64,000 nt of DNA, taken from assembly GCF_035594125.1 (NCBI RefSeq), contig NC_087181.1, positions 7,116,840 to 7,180,839 of the forward strand. Reading direction: 5' to 3'. Of the stretch, positions 27,917 through 40,665 are shown in pieces (the first letter of the stretch is position 1; each line of letters opens with the position of its first letter). This DNA is from Scylla paramamosain (Eukaryota; Arthropoda; Malacostraca; Decapoda; Portunidae). The notes beneath the pieces are model-generated. The model did not search any database. It had not been told where the DNA came from and saw only the letters and a list, made by a program, of their open reading frames with translations. The position numbers and the translations under genes are program-made.

Positions 27917-30900
27917 CCATGTCTTTTCAGTGTTTTTCAGCGTGTTAAGCAATAAAGCACTAAAAGCCAGAGCAATCACATTACATGGGAATAAAACCAA
28001 ATTTTACCAAGAACTTGCCTTTAAGTGTTTTTCAGCTTCTTACATACCAAAACGCTAAAACGCATGCAAAATACATTTTATGGAAAAACAGAATTACATT
28101 ACCAAATACATGTATTTTGAGTGTTTTTGATCATGTTATCTATAAAAACGCTTAAATACATGCAAAGAACCTTATGTTTGGGAAACGAAAGGACATTACA
28201 AGAAACGTTTATTATCAGTGATTTTTAAGTTCTTTCAGTAACAAAAAGCTAAAACCCACAAATAACACTCTTTAGAAAAAAAAATAAATAAAATAAATTA
28301 AAAAAATTAAAAAATGGGATTTTTTATTTTTATTTATCTTCATAGGTACCGAGATGCCAAAATTCTGCCAAAATTCAGGGAATTTATGTGGAAAAAAAAA
28401 CATTATCATAAAAGTTAATTATAGCTTTTTTTCGGACTGTTATGTACCAAACCCTAAAGTGCATGCAAAGCCAACGATATAGGGAATTTAAATGACTTTA
28501 CCAGAAACCTGTCTTTTCAGTGTTTTTCAGCATGTTAGGCACCAAAACGATAAATAATATGGAAGTCAGTCAATATGTGAATTCAAAAGAAAATTACTGA
28601 AAAAGTGTCTTTTCACTATTTTACGTAGAAAAACGCTGAAGCGGATACAAACCATCATATATGAAGAAATAGAATAACATTACCAAAAAGATATATTTTG
28701 AGTGTTTTTGAGCTTGTTCCCTACAAAAAATGCAAAATTGGATGTAAAGCACCCTATATTAGGAAACAAAAGGACATTACGAGAAACGTGTATAATGAGT
28801 GTTTTATAGTTTTAAAAGAACCACAACGCAAAAACTCGCGTATATAGAGAAATTTCTAACATTCCAAAATGAATAAATGCAAAGCCTCCAATATGAGGAA
28901 ATTAAACGACCTTACCAGAAATCTGTGTTTTCATGTTTTGTGTTTTCATGTTAGGCACCAAAATGACAAATAATAAGGAACTCACTCTATTTGGAAATCC
29001 AAAACAAAGTTACTGAAAACGTGTCTTAGTGTATTAGGTAGAAAAACGTTAAAACGGATGGAAACCAACCAATATCAAGAAATAGAAAAACGTTACCAAA
29101 AAGTTATATTTTGATTGTTTTTGAGCTTTTTACCTACAAAAAAAAACTCGAAAATTGAAGCGAAGCACTCTATATTAGGAAACAAAAGGACATTGCAAGA
29201 AAAGTGTATAATGAGTGTTTTATAGTTCAAAAAAACCACAAAGCAAAAAACGCAAAAACTCGTGTATATGGAGAGATTTCCTACATACCAAAATGCTGAA
29301 ACTCATGAATAAAACTCTTAATTGAGAAACAGAACAACCTTAATAAATGCGTGTATTTTGAGTGCTTTTCACATTCTTAGTTGCTAAAACCCCAAATAAC
29401 ATGCGAAACCACCTTTATGTGAGAAAAAAATGACATTACCAGAAAAGTGTCTTTTAAGTGTTTTTGAGCGTGATAGGCAATAAACCACTAAAAAGCAGGG
29501 CAATCATATTACCTTGGAATAACACCAATTTATACAAAAAACTCTCCTTTAAGTGTTTCTAAGCTCCTTATATTACTAAAATTACTAAAAACGTGTCTTT
29601 TCGGTGTTTTACGTAGAAAAACGCTAAAACAAATGTAAACCAACCAATATGAAGAAATAAAATAACATTACCAAAAAGGTATATTTTGAGTGTTTTTTGA
29701 AATTGGTACCAACTAAAAAAGCGAAAATGGATGGAAAGCACTCTATATTGGGAAGCAAAAGGACATTACAAGAAACATGTATAATGAGTGTTTTATAGTT
29801 TCACAAGAACTACAGGGAAAAAAAAGCAAAAACTCGTGTATATAGAGAAGTTTCTTACATTCTAAAATGCTGAAACTCTGGAACAACACTCTTAATTGAG
29901 AAACAGAACAAGCTTATTAAATGCCTGTATTTTGAGTGCTTTTCACATTCTTAGTTACCAAAATCCCAAATTGTATGCGAAACCAGCTTTATGTGGGAAA
30001 AAAAATGACATTACCAGAAAAATGTCTTTTGTGTGTTTTTGAGCGTGTTAGGCAATAAAGCACTAAAAAGCAGGGCAAACACATTACATTGGAATAAAAC
30101 CAATTTCTTAACAAGAACTTGCCTTTAAGTGTTTTTGTGCTCCTTATATACCAAAACAGTAAAACGCATGCAAAATACACTTTATGATGAAACAGAAGAA
30201 CATTACCAAAAAAGTGTATTTTGAGTGTTTTTGATCATGTTACCAATAAGAACGCTTAAACACATGCAAAGAACCCTATTTTAGGGAAACGAAAGGACAT
30301 TACGAGAAACGTGTATTATAAGTGTTTTTAAGTTCCTTAAAGTAACAAAAAAGCTAAAACCCACAAATAACACTCTTTATAGAGAAAGAAAAAAATAAAT
30401 AAAATATATATATATTTTTTTTTTGTTATTCATCTTCATAGGTACTAAGATGCCAAAATTCTGGCAATATTCTTTGGGAATCGAAAACAAAATTACTGAA
30501 AACGTGTCTTTTCGGTGTTTTACGTAGAAAAACGCTAAAACAGATGAAAACCAACCAATATGAAGAAATAGAATAACATTATCCAAGAAGTATATTTTGA
30601 GTGTTTTTGAGCTTGATACCTACATAAAACGCGAAAATTGATGCAAAGCACTCCCTATTGGGAAAGAAAAGGACATTACGAGAATTATGTATAATGAGTG
30701 TCTTATTATTTTCGGGCAAAAGAACTTGTGCTTCACAAGATCCACAAGGCAAAAAACGCAAAAACCCGTGTATATAAACTCGTGTATATACCAAAATGCT
30801 GAAACTCATGAATAACAATCTTAATTGAGAAACAGAACAACATTATCAAATGCGTGTATTTTGAGTGTTTTTTTACATTCTTCGCAAAACCCTAAATAGC

Positions 30901-32157
30901 ATGCGAAACTAGCTTTATGTGGGAAAAAAAATGACATTACCAGAAGTGTCTTTTCAGTGTTTTTGACCGTGTTAGGCAATAAACCACTAAAAAGCAAGGC
31001 AATCATATTACATTGGAATAAAACCAACTTTTACCAAGAACTTGCCTTGAAGTGTTTTTTAGCTCCTTACATACCAAATTGCTAAAACGCATGCAAAACA
31101 CTCCTTTATAGAGAAGCAGAATAACAATACCAAAAACAAGTGTTTTGAGTGTTTTTTATCATGTTACCTTGAAAAACGCTTAAATACATGCAAAGATCCC
31201 CATATTTGGGAAACGAAAGGACATTACGAGAAATGTGTATTATGAATGTTTTTAAGTTCTTTAAGTACAAAAACGTTAAAACCTAAAAATAACACTTTAT
31301 AGAGAAAAAAATAAATAAAAAAATAGCATTTTTGTTTTTTTGTTATTGATGTTCATAGGTACCAATATTCCAAAATTCTGCCAAAATTCAGAGAAATTTT
31401 GTGAAAAAAACATTTTCGAAAATGTTAATATTATCTATTTTTTCGGAGTTATGTTCCAAACCATAAAGTGTATGCAAAGCCACCTGTCTGATGAAATTTA
31501 ACGACTTTACAAGAAACCTGTCTTTTGAGTGTTTTCTGCATGTTAGGCACCAAAACGATAAATAATATGAAAGTCACCCTATATGGAAATCCAAAACAAA
31601 ATTACTGAAAACGTGTCTTTTAAAAGATTTACGTAGAAAAACGCTAAAACGGATGCAAACCAACCAATATGAAGAAATGGAATAACATTACCAAAAAAGT
31701 ATATTTTGTGTGTTTTTGAGCTTGTTACATGAAAAAAAAACGCGAAAATGGATGCAAATCACTTTATATAAGGAAAAAAAAGGACATATCGAGAAACGTG
31801 TATAATGAGTATTTTATAGTTTCACCAGAATCACAAGGCAAAAAACGCAAAAACTCGACTGTATGGAGAAGTTTCTAAGATATCAAAATACTGAAACTCA
31901 TGAATAACACTCTTAATCAAGAAACAGAAGAACCTTACTAAATGCTTGTATTTTTTTTTTTTTTTACATTCTTAGTTACCAAAACCCCAAATTCCATGCG
32001 AAACTAGCTTTATGTTGGAAAAAAATATCATTACCAGAAAAGTGTCTTTGAGTGTTTTTGAGCGTGTTAGGCAATAGAGCACTAAAAAGCAAAGCAAACA
32101 CAATACATAGGAATAAAACCAACTTTTTACGAAGAACTTGCCTTCTAGTGTTTTTGA

Positions 32158-32630
32158 CACGCATTTAGTAAGGTTGCTCTGTTTCTCAATTAAGAGTGTT
32201 ATTCTTCAGTTTCAGCATTTTGGTATATAGGAAACTTCTCCTTATACACGAGTTTTTGCGTTTTTTGCCTTGTGTTTTTTTTAAACTATAAAACATTTAT
32301 TATACACTTTTCTCGCAATGTCCCTTTGTTTCCCAATATAGAGTGCTTTGTATCAGTTTTTGCGTTTTTTTTTGTAGGTAACAAGCTCAAAAACACTCAA
32401 AATATACATTTTTTCGTAATGTTTTTCTGCTTCTTGATATTGGTTGGTATGTATCAGTTTTAGCGTTTTTCTCCGTGAAACACTGAGAAGACACGTTTTC
32501 AGTAATTTTCTTTTGGATTCCCACATAGCGTGAGTTCCTTATTATTCATCGTTTTGGTGCCTAACATGCTGAAAAACATTAAAAAGACAGATTTCTGGTA
32601 AGGTCTTTAATTTCCTCATATGGGAGGCTT
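32158..32630 (-). repeat. Inverted satellite block, copy 5 (473 bp)
   Basis: Begins CACGCATTTAGTAAGG and ends GGGAGGCTTT before AAATGTCTTTTCAG. It is the 18.7-kb partner of the block at 13,422 but lacks that copy's internal 45-bp duplication. The plus-oriented arm lies at about 31,500-31,945. Confidence 0.87.
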
Positions 32631-33292
32631 TAAATGTCTTTTCAGTGTTTTTAAGCGTGTTACTCAATAAAGCACTAAAAGCCAGGGCAATGACATTACA
32701 TGGGAATAAATCCAAATTTTACCAAGAACTTGCCTTTAAGTGTTTTTGAGCTCCTTGCATACCAAAACGCTAAAACGCATGCAAAATACATTTTATGGAG
32801 AAACAGAATAACATTACCAAATACATGTATTTTGAGTGTTTTTGATCATATTATCTATAAAAACGCTTAAATACATGGAAAGAACCTTATGTTTGGGAAA
32901 CGAATTGAGATTACAAGAAACGTGTATTATGAGGGTTTTTTTAAGTTCCTTCACTACCAAAAAACTAAAACCCACAAATAACACTTTTTAGAGAAAAAAA
33001 AATAATAAATAAAAAAAAATGGGATTTTTTGTTTTTGTTTTTCATTTTCATAGGTACCGAATTGCCAAAATTCTGCCAAAATTCATCATGAAAGTTAATT
33101 ATAGCTTATTTTTCTGATTGTTATGTACCAAAACCCAAAGTGCATGCAAAGCCACCTATATAGGGAAGTTAAACGACTTTACCAGAAACCTGTCTTTTCA
33201 GTGTTTTTCAGCATGTTAGGCACCAATACGATAAATGATGTGAAAATCAGTCAATATGTGAATCCAAAACAAAATTACTGAAAACGTGTCTT

Positions 33293-33372
33293 TTCAGTAA
33301 TTTTGGATGGTTGGATTTTGGATTTCAGTAATTTCAGTAATTTTGGATGGAAAGGATGGAAAGGAAACCATT
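33293..33372. repeat. Scrambled local insertion with direct and inverted micro-repeats
   Basis: Homologues at 14,610 and 19,430 read TTTTCAGTGTTTTACGTAG here. This copy instead has TTCAGTAATTTTGGATGG twice, plus GATTTCAGTAATTTCAG and AAAGGATGG repeats. CAGTAATTTTG and TTTTGGAT are reverse complements of parts of the AATCCAAAACAAAATTACTG stretch about 25 bp upstream (33,261-33,280), consistent with a fold-back copying event. Confidence 0.75.
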
Positions 33373-36300
33373 CTTCTATATGAAGAAATAGAATAACATT
33401 ACCAAAAAGATATATTTTGAGTGTTTTTGAGCTTCTTACCTACAAAAAAAAATGCAAAGATGGATGTAAAGCACTTTATATTAGGAAACAAAAGGACATT
33501 ACGAGAAACGTGTATAATGAGTGTTTTATAGTTGTAAAAGAACCACAAGGCAATAAACGCAAATACTCGTGTATATAGAGAAATTTTTACATACCAAAAT
33601 GATGAAATGCATGAATAACACTTTTAATCGATAAACAGAACTACCTTACCAAATTGTGTATTTTGAGTGTTTTTCACATTCTTAGTTACGAAAATGCCAA
33701 ATTACATGCGAAACTAGCTTCATGTGGGGAAAAAAATGATATTACCAGAAAAGTGTCTTTTGAGTGTTTTTGAGCGAGATATGCAACAAAGCACTTAAAA
33801 GCAGAACAATCACATTACATGGGAATAAAACCAACTTTTACGAAGAATTTGCCTTTAAGTGTTTTTTAACCCCTTATATATCAAACAGCTAAAACGCATG
33901 AAAAACAAACTTTATGGAGAAACAGAATAACATTACCAAAAACATGTATTTTGAGTGTTTTTGATCATGTTATCTATAAAAACGCTTAAGTACATGCAAA
34001 GAACATTATGTTTGGGAAACAAAAGGACATTGCGAGAAACGTGTATTATGAGTGTTTTTATGAGTTCCTTAAGTACCAAAAAGCTAAAACCCACAAATAA
34101 CACTCTTTATTTAGAAAAAAATAATAATAATAAGAAGTTTTTTTCTTTTTTTTTGTTATTCATTTTCATAGGTACTGAGATGCCAAAATTCTAGGTAAAT
34201 TCAGGGCAATCATATGATAAAACAATATTATAAAAAAAGTTTTTTTTTTTCGGACTCTTATGTACCAAACCCTAAAGTGCATGCAAAGCCTCCAATATGA
34301 GGAAATTAAACGATCTTACCAGAAATTTGTGTTTTGTGTGTTTTTTAGCATGTTAGGCACCAAAACGATAAATAATAAGGAACTCACTAAAATTGGGAAT
34401 CCAAAACAAAGTTACTGAAAACGTGTCTTCTCAGTGTTTTACGTAGAAAAACGTTAAAACGGATGCAAACCAACCAATGTCAAGAAATAAAAAAAACGTT
34501 ACCAAAAAGATATATTTTAAGTGTTTTTGAGCTTTTTACCTACAAAAACGCGAAAATTGATGGAAAGCACTCTATATTGGGAAACAAAAGGACATTGCAA
34601 GAAAATTGTATAATGAGTGTTTTATAGTTCAAAAGAACCACAAAGCAAACAACGCAAAAACTTGTGTATATGGAGAGATTTACTAGATACCAAAATGCTG
34701 AAACTCATGAATAACACTCTTAATTGAAAAAACAGAACAACATTACTAAATGCGTGTATTTTGAGTGCTTTCCACATTCTTAGTTACCAAAAACCCCAAA
34801 TTTTATGCGAAAATAGCTTTGCAGGGAAAAAAAAAAAAAAGACCTTACCAGAAAAGTGTCTTTTTAGTGTTTTTCAGCGTGATAGGTAATAAAGCACTCA
34901 AAAGCAGGGCAATCACATTACACTGGAATAAAACCTTTTTTTACCAAGAACTTGCCTTTAAGTGTTTTGATCTCCTTATATACAAAACTGCTAAAACGCA
35001 TCCAAAACACACTTTATGGAGAAACAAAATAACATTACTAAAACCTTGTATTTTGAGTGTTTTTGATCATGTTATCTATAAAAACTCTTAAATACATACA
35101 AAGAACCTTATATTTGGGAAAAGAAAGGACATTACGAGAAACGTGTATTATGAGTGTTTTTAAGTTCCTTAAGTATCAAAAAGGTAAATCCCATAAATAA
35201 CACTCTTTATTGAGAAAAAATAAATAAATAAATAAAAAATTAAAAAATTTGATTTTTTTTTTTTATTTATCTTCATAGGTACCGAGATGCCAAAATTCTG
35301 GGAAAATTCAGGACAATTATATGATAAAAGATTATTATGAAAAAAGTTAATTTTAGCTTTTTTTTCGGACTGTTATGTACCAAACCCTAAAGTACATGCA
35401 AAACCTCCTATATAAGGAAATTAAACGACCGTATCAGAAATATCTCTTTTGAGTGTTGTTCAGCATGTTAGGCACCAAAACAATAAATAATAAGGAACTC
35501 ACTCTATATGGGAATTCAAAACAAAATTACTTAAAACGTGTCTTCTCAGTGTTTTACGTAGAAAAACGCTAAAACGGATGCAAACAAACCAATATCAAGA
35601 AATAGAAAAACATTACCAAAAAGGTATATTTTGAGTTTTCTGAGCTTGTTACCTATAAAAAAAAACACGAAAATTGATGCAAATCACTCTATAATGGGAA
35701 AGAAAAGGAAATTGCAAGAAAAGTGTATAATGAGTGTTTTATAGTTCAAAAGAACCACAAGGCAAAACATGCAAAAAACTAGTGTATATGAAGAAGTTTC
35801 TTAGATACGAAAATGCTGAAACTCGTGAACAACACTCTTAATTGAGAAACACTAAACTACTAAATGCGCGTATTTTGAGTGCTTTTCACAATCTTAGTTA
35901 CAAAAACCCCAAATTGCATGTGAAACCAGCTTTATGTGGGAAAAAAATGACATTACCAGAAAAATGTCTTTTGAGTGTTTTTGAGCGTGTTTGGCAATAA
36001 AGCACTAAAAAGAAGGGTAATCACATTACATTGGAATAAAACCAACTTTTAATAAGCACTTGCCTTTAAGTGTTTTTGAGCTCCTTATATACCAAAACAC
36101 TAATACGCATGCAAAATACACATTATGGTGAAACAGAATAATATTACCAAAAACATGTATTTTGAGTGTTTTTGATCATGTTACGAATAAAAACGCTTAA
36201 ATACATGCAAAGAACCCTATTTTTGGGAAACGAAAGGACATTACTAGAAATGTGTATTATGAGTGTTTTTAAGTTCATTAAGTACGAAAAAGCTAAAAGC

Positions 36301-36615
36301 CACAAATTACACTCTTTTTTGAGAAAAAAAAAATAAATAAAAAAATACGATAATTTTTTTTCATTTTTATTCATATTCACATGTAACGAGGTGCCAAAAT
36401 TGGGGCAAAGTTCAGGAAATTATATGAAATAAGAACATTATCAACATTATCAACATTATCATTATCATTTTTTTTCGGACTGTTATGTACCAAACCCCTA
36501 AAGTGCATGCAAAGCTATCTATATGGGGAAATTAAACCTCTTTGCCAGAAAACTGTTTTAAGAGTGTTTTTCAGTATGTTAGGAACTAACACGATAAAAC
36601 CCAAGGAAGTCAATC

Positions 36616-38852
36616 TATATGGGAATCGAAAACACAATTACTGAAAACGTGTCTTTTCGGTGTTTTACGTAGAAAAACGCTAAAACGGATGCAAACAAAC
36701 CAAAATGAAGAAATAGAATAACATTACCAAAAAGGTATATTTTGAGTGTTTTTTGTAATTGTTACCTAAAAAAAAACGCGAAAATGGATGGAAAGCACTC
36801 TATATTGGGAAGCAAAAAGGACATTACGAGAAACGTGTATAATGAGTGTTTTATAATTTCACAAGAACCACAATGCAAAAAACGCAAAAACTCGTGTATA
36901 TAAAGAAGTTTCTTACATTCCAAAATGCTGAAACTTATGAATAAGACTTTTAATTGAGAAACAGAACAACTTTACTAAATGCGTGTATTTTGAGTGCTTT
37001 TCACATTCTTAGTTACAAAAATCCGAAATTACAAGCAAAACTAGTTTTACGTTGGAAAAAAACGACATTACCAGAAAAGTGTCTTTTGAGTGTTTTAGAT
37101 TGTGATATGCAATAAAGCACTAAAAAGCAGAACAATCACATTACATGGGAATAAAACCAACTTTTACCAAAAACATACCTTTAAGTGTTTTTAACTCCTT
37201 ACATAACAAAACGCTAAAATGCATGCAAAACATCCTTTATGGAGAAACAAAATATCATTACCAAAAACATGAATTTTAAGTGGATATTACGAAAATTGTG
37301 TATTATGAGAGATTTTAGGTTCCTTAAGTACCAAAAAGCTAAAACACACGAATATCACTCTTTATAGAGAAAAAAATAAAATAAATGAATACAAATTTTA
37401 TTTATTTTTTTGTTATTCATCTTCATAGGTACCGAGATGCCAAAGTTCTGGCAAAATTCAGGGAAATTAGGTAAAGAAAAAAAAGATAAAAAAAAAATAA
37501 TTTCAGCTTTATTCCGGAGTTATGTACCAAACCCTGAAGTGCATGCAAAGCCACCTATATGGGAAAATTACACGACTTTACCAGAAACCTGTACCAGAAT
37601 GAATTTCAACAATATTACTGAAAACAAGTCTTTTCAGAGATTTACGGAGAAAAACGCTAAAACGGATGGAAACTAACCAATATGAAGAAATAGAATAACA
37701 TTACTAAAAAGGTATATTTTGAGTGCTTGTTACCTACAAAATATTCAAAAATGGATGGAAAACACTCTATATTAAAAAACAAAAGAACATTATGAGAAAC
37801 GTGTATAATGAGTGTTTTATAGTTTCACAAGAACCACAAGGCAATGAACGCAAAAACTCATGTATGTAGAAAAGTTTCTTATATACCAAAATGATGAAAT
37901 GCATGAATAACACTTTTAATCGAGAAACAGAACTACCCTACCAAATTGTGTATTTTGAGTGTTTTTCACATTCCTTAGTTACGAAATTGCAAAATTACAT
38001 GGGAAACTAGCTTTATGTGGGAAGAAAATGACATTACGAGAAAAATGTCTTTTGAGTGTTTTTGAGCGTGATATGCAACAAAGCACTAAAAAGCAGAACA
38101 ATCACATTACTTGGGAATAAAACCAACTTTTACGAAGAACTTGCCTAAATTTAAGTGTTTTTTTTTTATTCTTATATACCAAAACGCTAAAACGCATGTA
38201 AAACACGCTTTATGGAGAAAGAGAATAACATTACCAAAAATATGTATTTTGAGTGTTTTTGATAATGTTACCTATAAAAACGCTTTAATACATGTAAAGA
38301 ACCCTCTGTTTGTATAAGAAAAGGACATTACGAAAATCGTGTATTATGAGTGTTTTTTAAGTTCCTTAAGTACCAAAAAGCTAAAACTCACAAATAACAT
38401 TTTATAGAGAGAAACATTTTTTTTTGTTATTCATAGGTACCGAGATACCAAAATTCTGGAAAAATTAAGAGAAATTTTGTAAAAAAAATTATTATAAAAA
38501 AATAATTTTAGCTTTTTTTTCCGGAGTTATGTACCAAACCCTGAAGTTCATGCAAAGCCACCTATATGGAGAAATTACTCGACTTCACCAGAAACCTGTC
38601 TTTTGAGTGTTTTTTTTCAGCAATTTCAACAATATTACTGAAAACATGTTTTTTCAGTGATTTACGTAGAAAAACGCTAAAAGGGATGCAAACCAACCAA
38701 TATGAAGAAATAGAATAACATTACCAAAATTATATATTTTGATGTGTTTGTTACCTACAAAAAAATGCGAAAATGGATGAAACGCACTCTATATTAGGAA
38801 AGAAAAGGACATTACGAGAAATATGTATAATGAGTGTTTTATAGTTTCACAA
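36616..38852 (+). repeat. Satellite A monomers, less regular units
   Basis: Plus-oriented monomers with unit markers at about 37,430 and 38,430. Two units share a shortened form with TTTCAACAATATTACTG (37,605 and 38,623), also seen at 4,713 and 23,430, so this stretch is related to the start of the 14-kb blocks. No gene is seen. Confidence 0.75.
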
Positions 38853-40611
38853 GAGCCACAAGGCAAAAAACTCAAAAACTCAAAACACCTTTTATGGACA
38901 AACAGAATAACATTACCAAAAACATGTATTTTGAGTGTTTTTGATCATGTTATCTAAAAAAACGCGTAAATACATGCAAAGAACCTTATGTTTGGGAAAC
39001 GAAAGGACATTACGAGAAATATGTATTATGGGTGTTTTTTAGTTCCTTAAGTACCAAAAAGCTAAAACCCATAATAACACTCTTTATTTAGAAAAATAAA
39101 TAAATGAAAAATAAAAAAAAAAATTTTTATTTTTGTTATTTTTCTTCATAGGTACTGAGATGCCAAAATTCTGGGAAAATTCCGAGCTATTATATGATAA
39201 AAGAAAATTATCAAAAAAGTTAATTTTAGCTTTTTTTTTCGGACTGTTATATACCAAACCCTAAAGTGCATGCAAAGCCTTCTATATGAGGAAATTAAAC
39301 GACCTTAAAAGAAATCTGTCTTTTGAGTGTTTTTCAGAATGTTAGGCACCAAAACGATCAATAAATAAGGAACTCACTCTATATGGGAATCCAAAACAAA
39401 ATTACTTGAAACGTGTCTTCTCAGTGTTTTACATAGAAAAAAGCTAAAACGGATGCAAACCAACCAATATATAAAAATAGAAAAAATTAACAAAAAGGTA
39501 TATTTTGAGTGTTTTTGAGCTTGTTACCTACAAAAAACGCGAAAATTGATGCAAAGCACTCTATATTAGGAAATAAAAGGACATTGCAAGAAAAGTGTAT
39601 AATGAGTGTTTTATAGTTCAAAAGAACCAAAAGGCAAAAAACGCAAAGACTTGTGGATATGGAGAAGTTTTCTACATACCAAAATGCTGAAACTCATGAA
39701 TAACTTTTCTAATTGAAAAAGAGAACAACCTTAGTAAATGCGTGTATTTTGAGAGCTTATCACATTCTTAGTTAGGAAAACCCCAAATTGCATGGGAAAC
39801 CAGCTTTATGTGAGAAAAAAATGACATTACCAGAAAAATGTCTTTTGAGTGGTTTTGAGCCTGATAGGCAATAAAGCACTAAAAAGCAGGGCAATCACAT
39901 TACATTTTGAATAAAACGAATTTTTATCACGAACTTGCCTTTAAATGTTTTTGAGCTTCTTATACACTAAACCGCTAAAACGCATGCAAAACAAACTTTA
40001 TGGAGAAACAAAATAAAATTACCAAAAACATGTATTTTGAGTGTTTTTGATCATGTTATCTATAAAAACGCTTAAATACATACAAAGAATCATGTTTGGG
40101 AAACAAAAGGACATTACGAGAAACGTATATTATGAGTGTTTTTAAGTTTGTTAAGTACCAAAAACCTATAATCCACTCTTTAATGAGAAAAATAAATAAA
40201 TTAAAAAAATAAAAAAAAATAGGATTTTTTTTTCTTGTTATTCATCTTCATAGGTACCGAAATGCGAGAATTCTGGGAAAATTCAAGGCAATTATACGAT
40301 AAGAGAATATTATCAAAAAAGTTGATTTTAGCTTTTTTTTTTTTTTGGATTGTTATGTACCAAACGCTAAACTGCATGCAAAACCTCCTATATAAGGAAA
40401 TTAAACGACCTTACCAGAAATCTATCTTTTGAGTGTTTTTTCAGCATGTTAGGCACCAAAATGATAAATAATAAGGAACTCACTCTATATGGGAATCCAC
40501 AACAAAATTACTGAAAACGTGTCTTCCCAGTGTTTTACGTAGAAAAACGCTAAAATGGATGCAAACCAACTAATATCAAGAAATAGAAAAAACATTACCA
40601 AAAAGGTATAT
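38853..40611 (+). repeat. Long-range copy of the window's first 1.75 kb; terminal block of region A
   Basis: Near-identical and collinear with 1-1,747, including the last shared stretch AACATTACCAAAAAGGTATA. The match stops at 40,611, where sequence changes to the unrelated ATGCATGGAATTTGGCC. Confidence 0.82.
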
Positions 40612-40665
40612 GCATGGAATTTGGCCTTTAAGTAAATTCAATATACACGTTTTTTTTTATTTTAT
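40612..40665. other. Boundary between satellite regions A and B
   Basis: About 50 bp (TGCATGGAATTTGGCCTTTA and following) with no clear match to either monomer series. To the left monomers are plus-oriented and close to one another; to the right they are minus-oriented and strongly diverged. Confidence 0.6.

Larger units (their letters stand above)
22508..36615 (+). repeat. Right copy of the ~14-kb satellite segmental duplication
   Basis: Begins at AAAGTGTTTTTGAGC, homologous to 3,790, and stays collinear to CAATCTATATGGGAATCG at about 36,615, where the left copy ends at 17,990. It lacks the (AT)83 expansion and carries a private scrambled insert at 33,293-33,372. Repeats inside follow the same order as the left copy. 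Confidence 0.88.
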
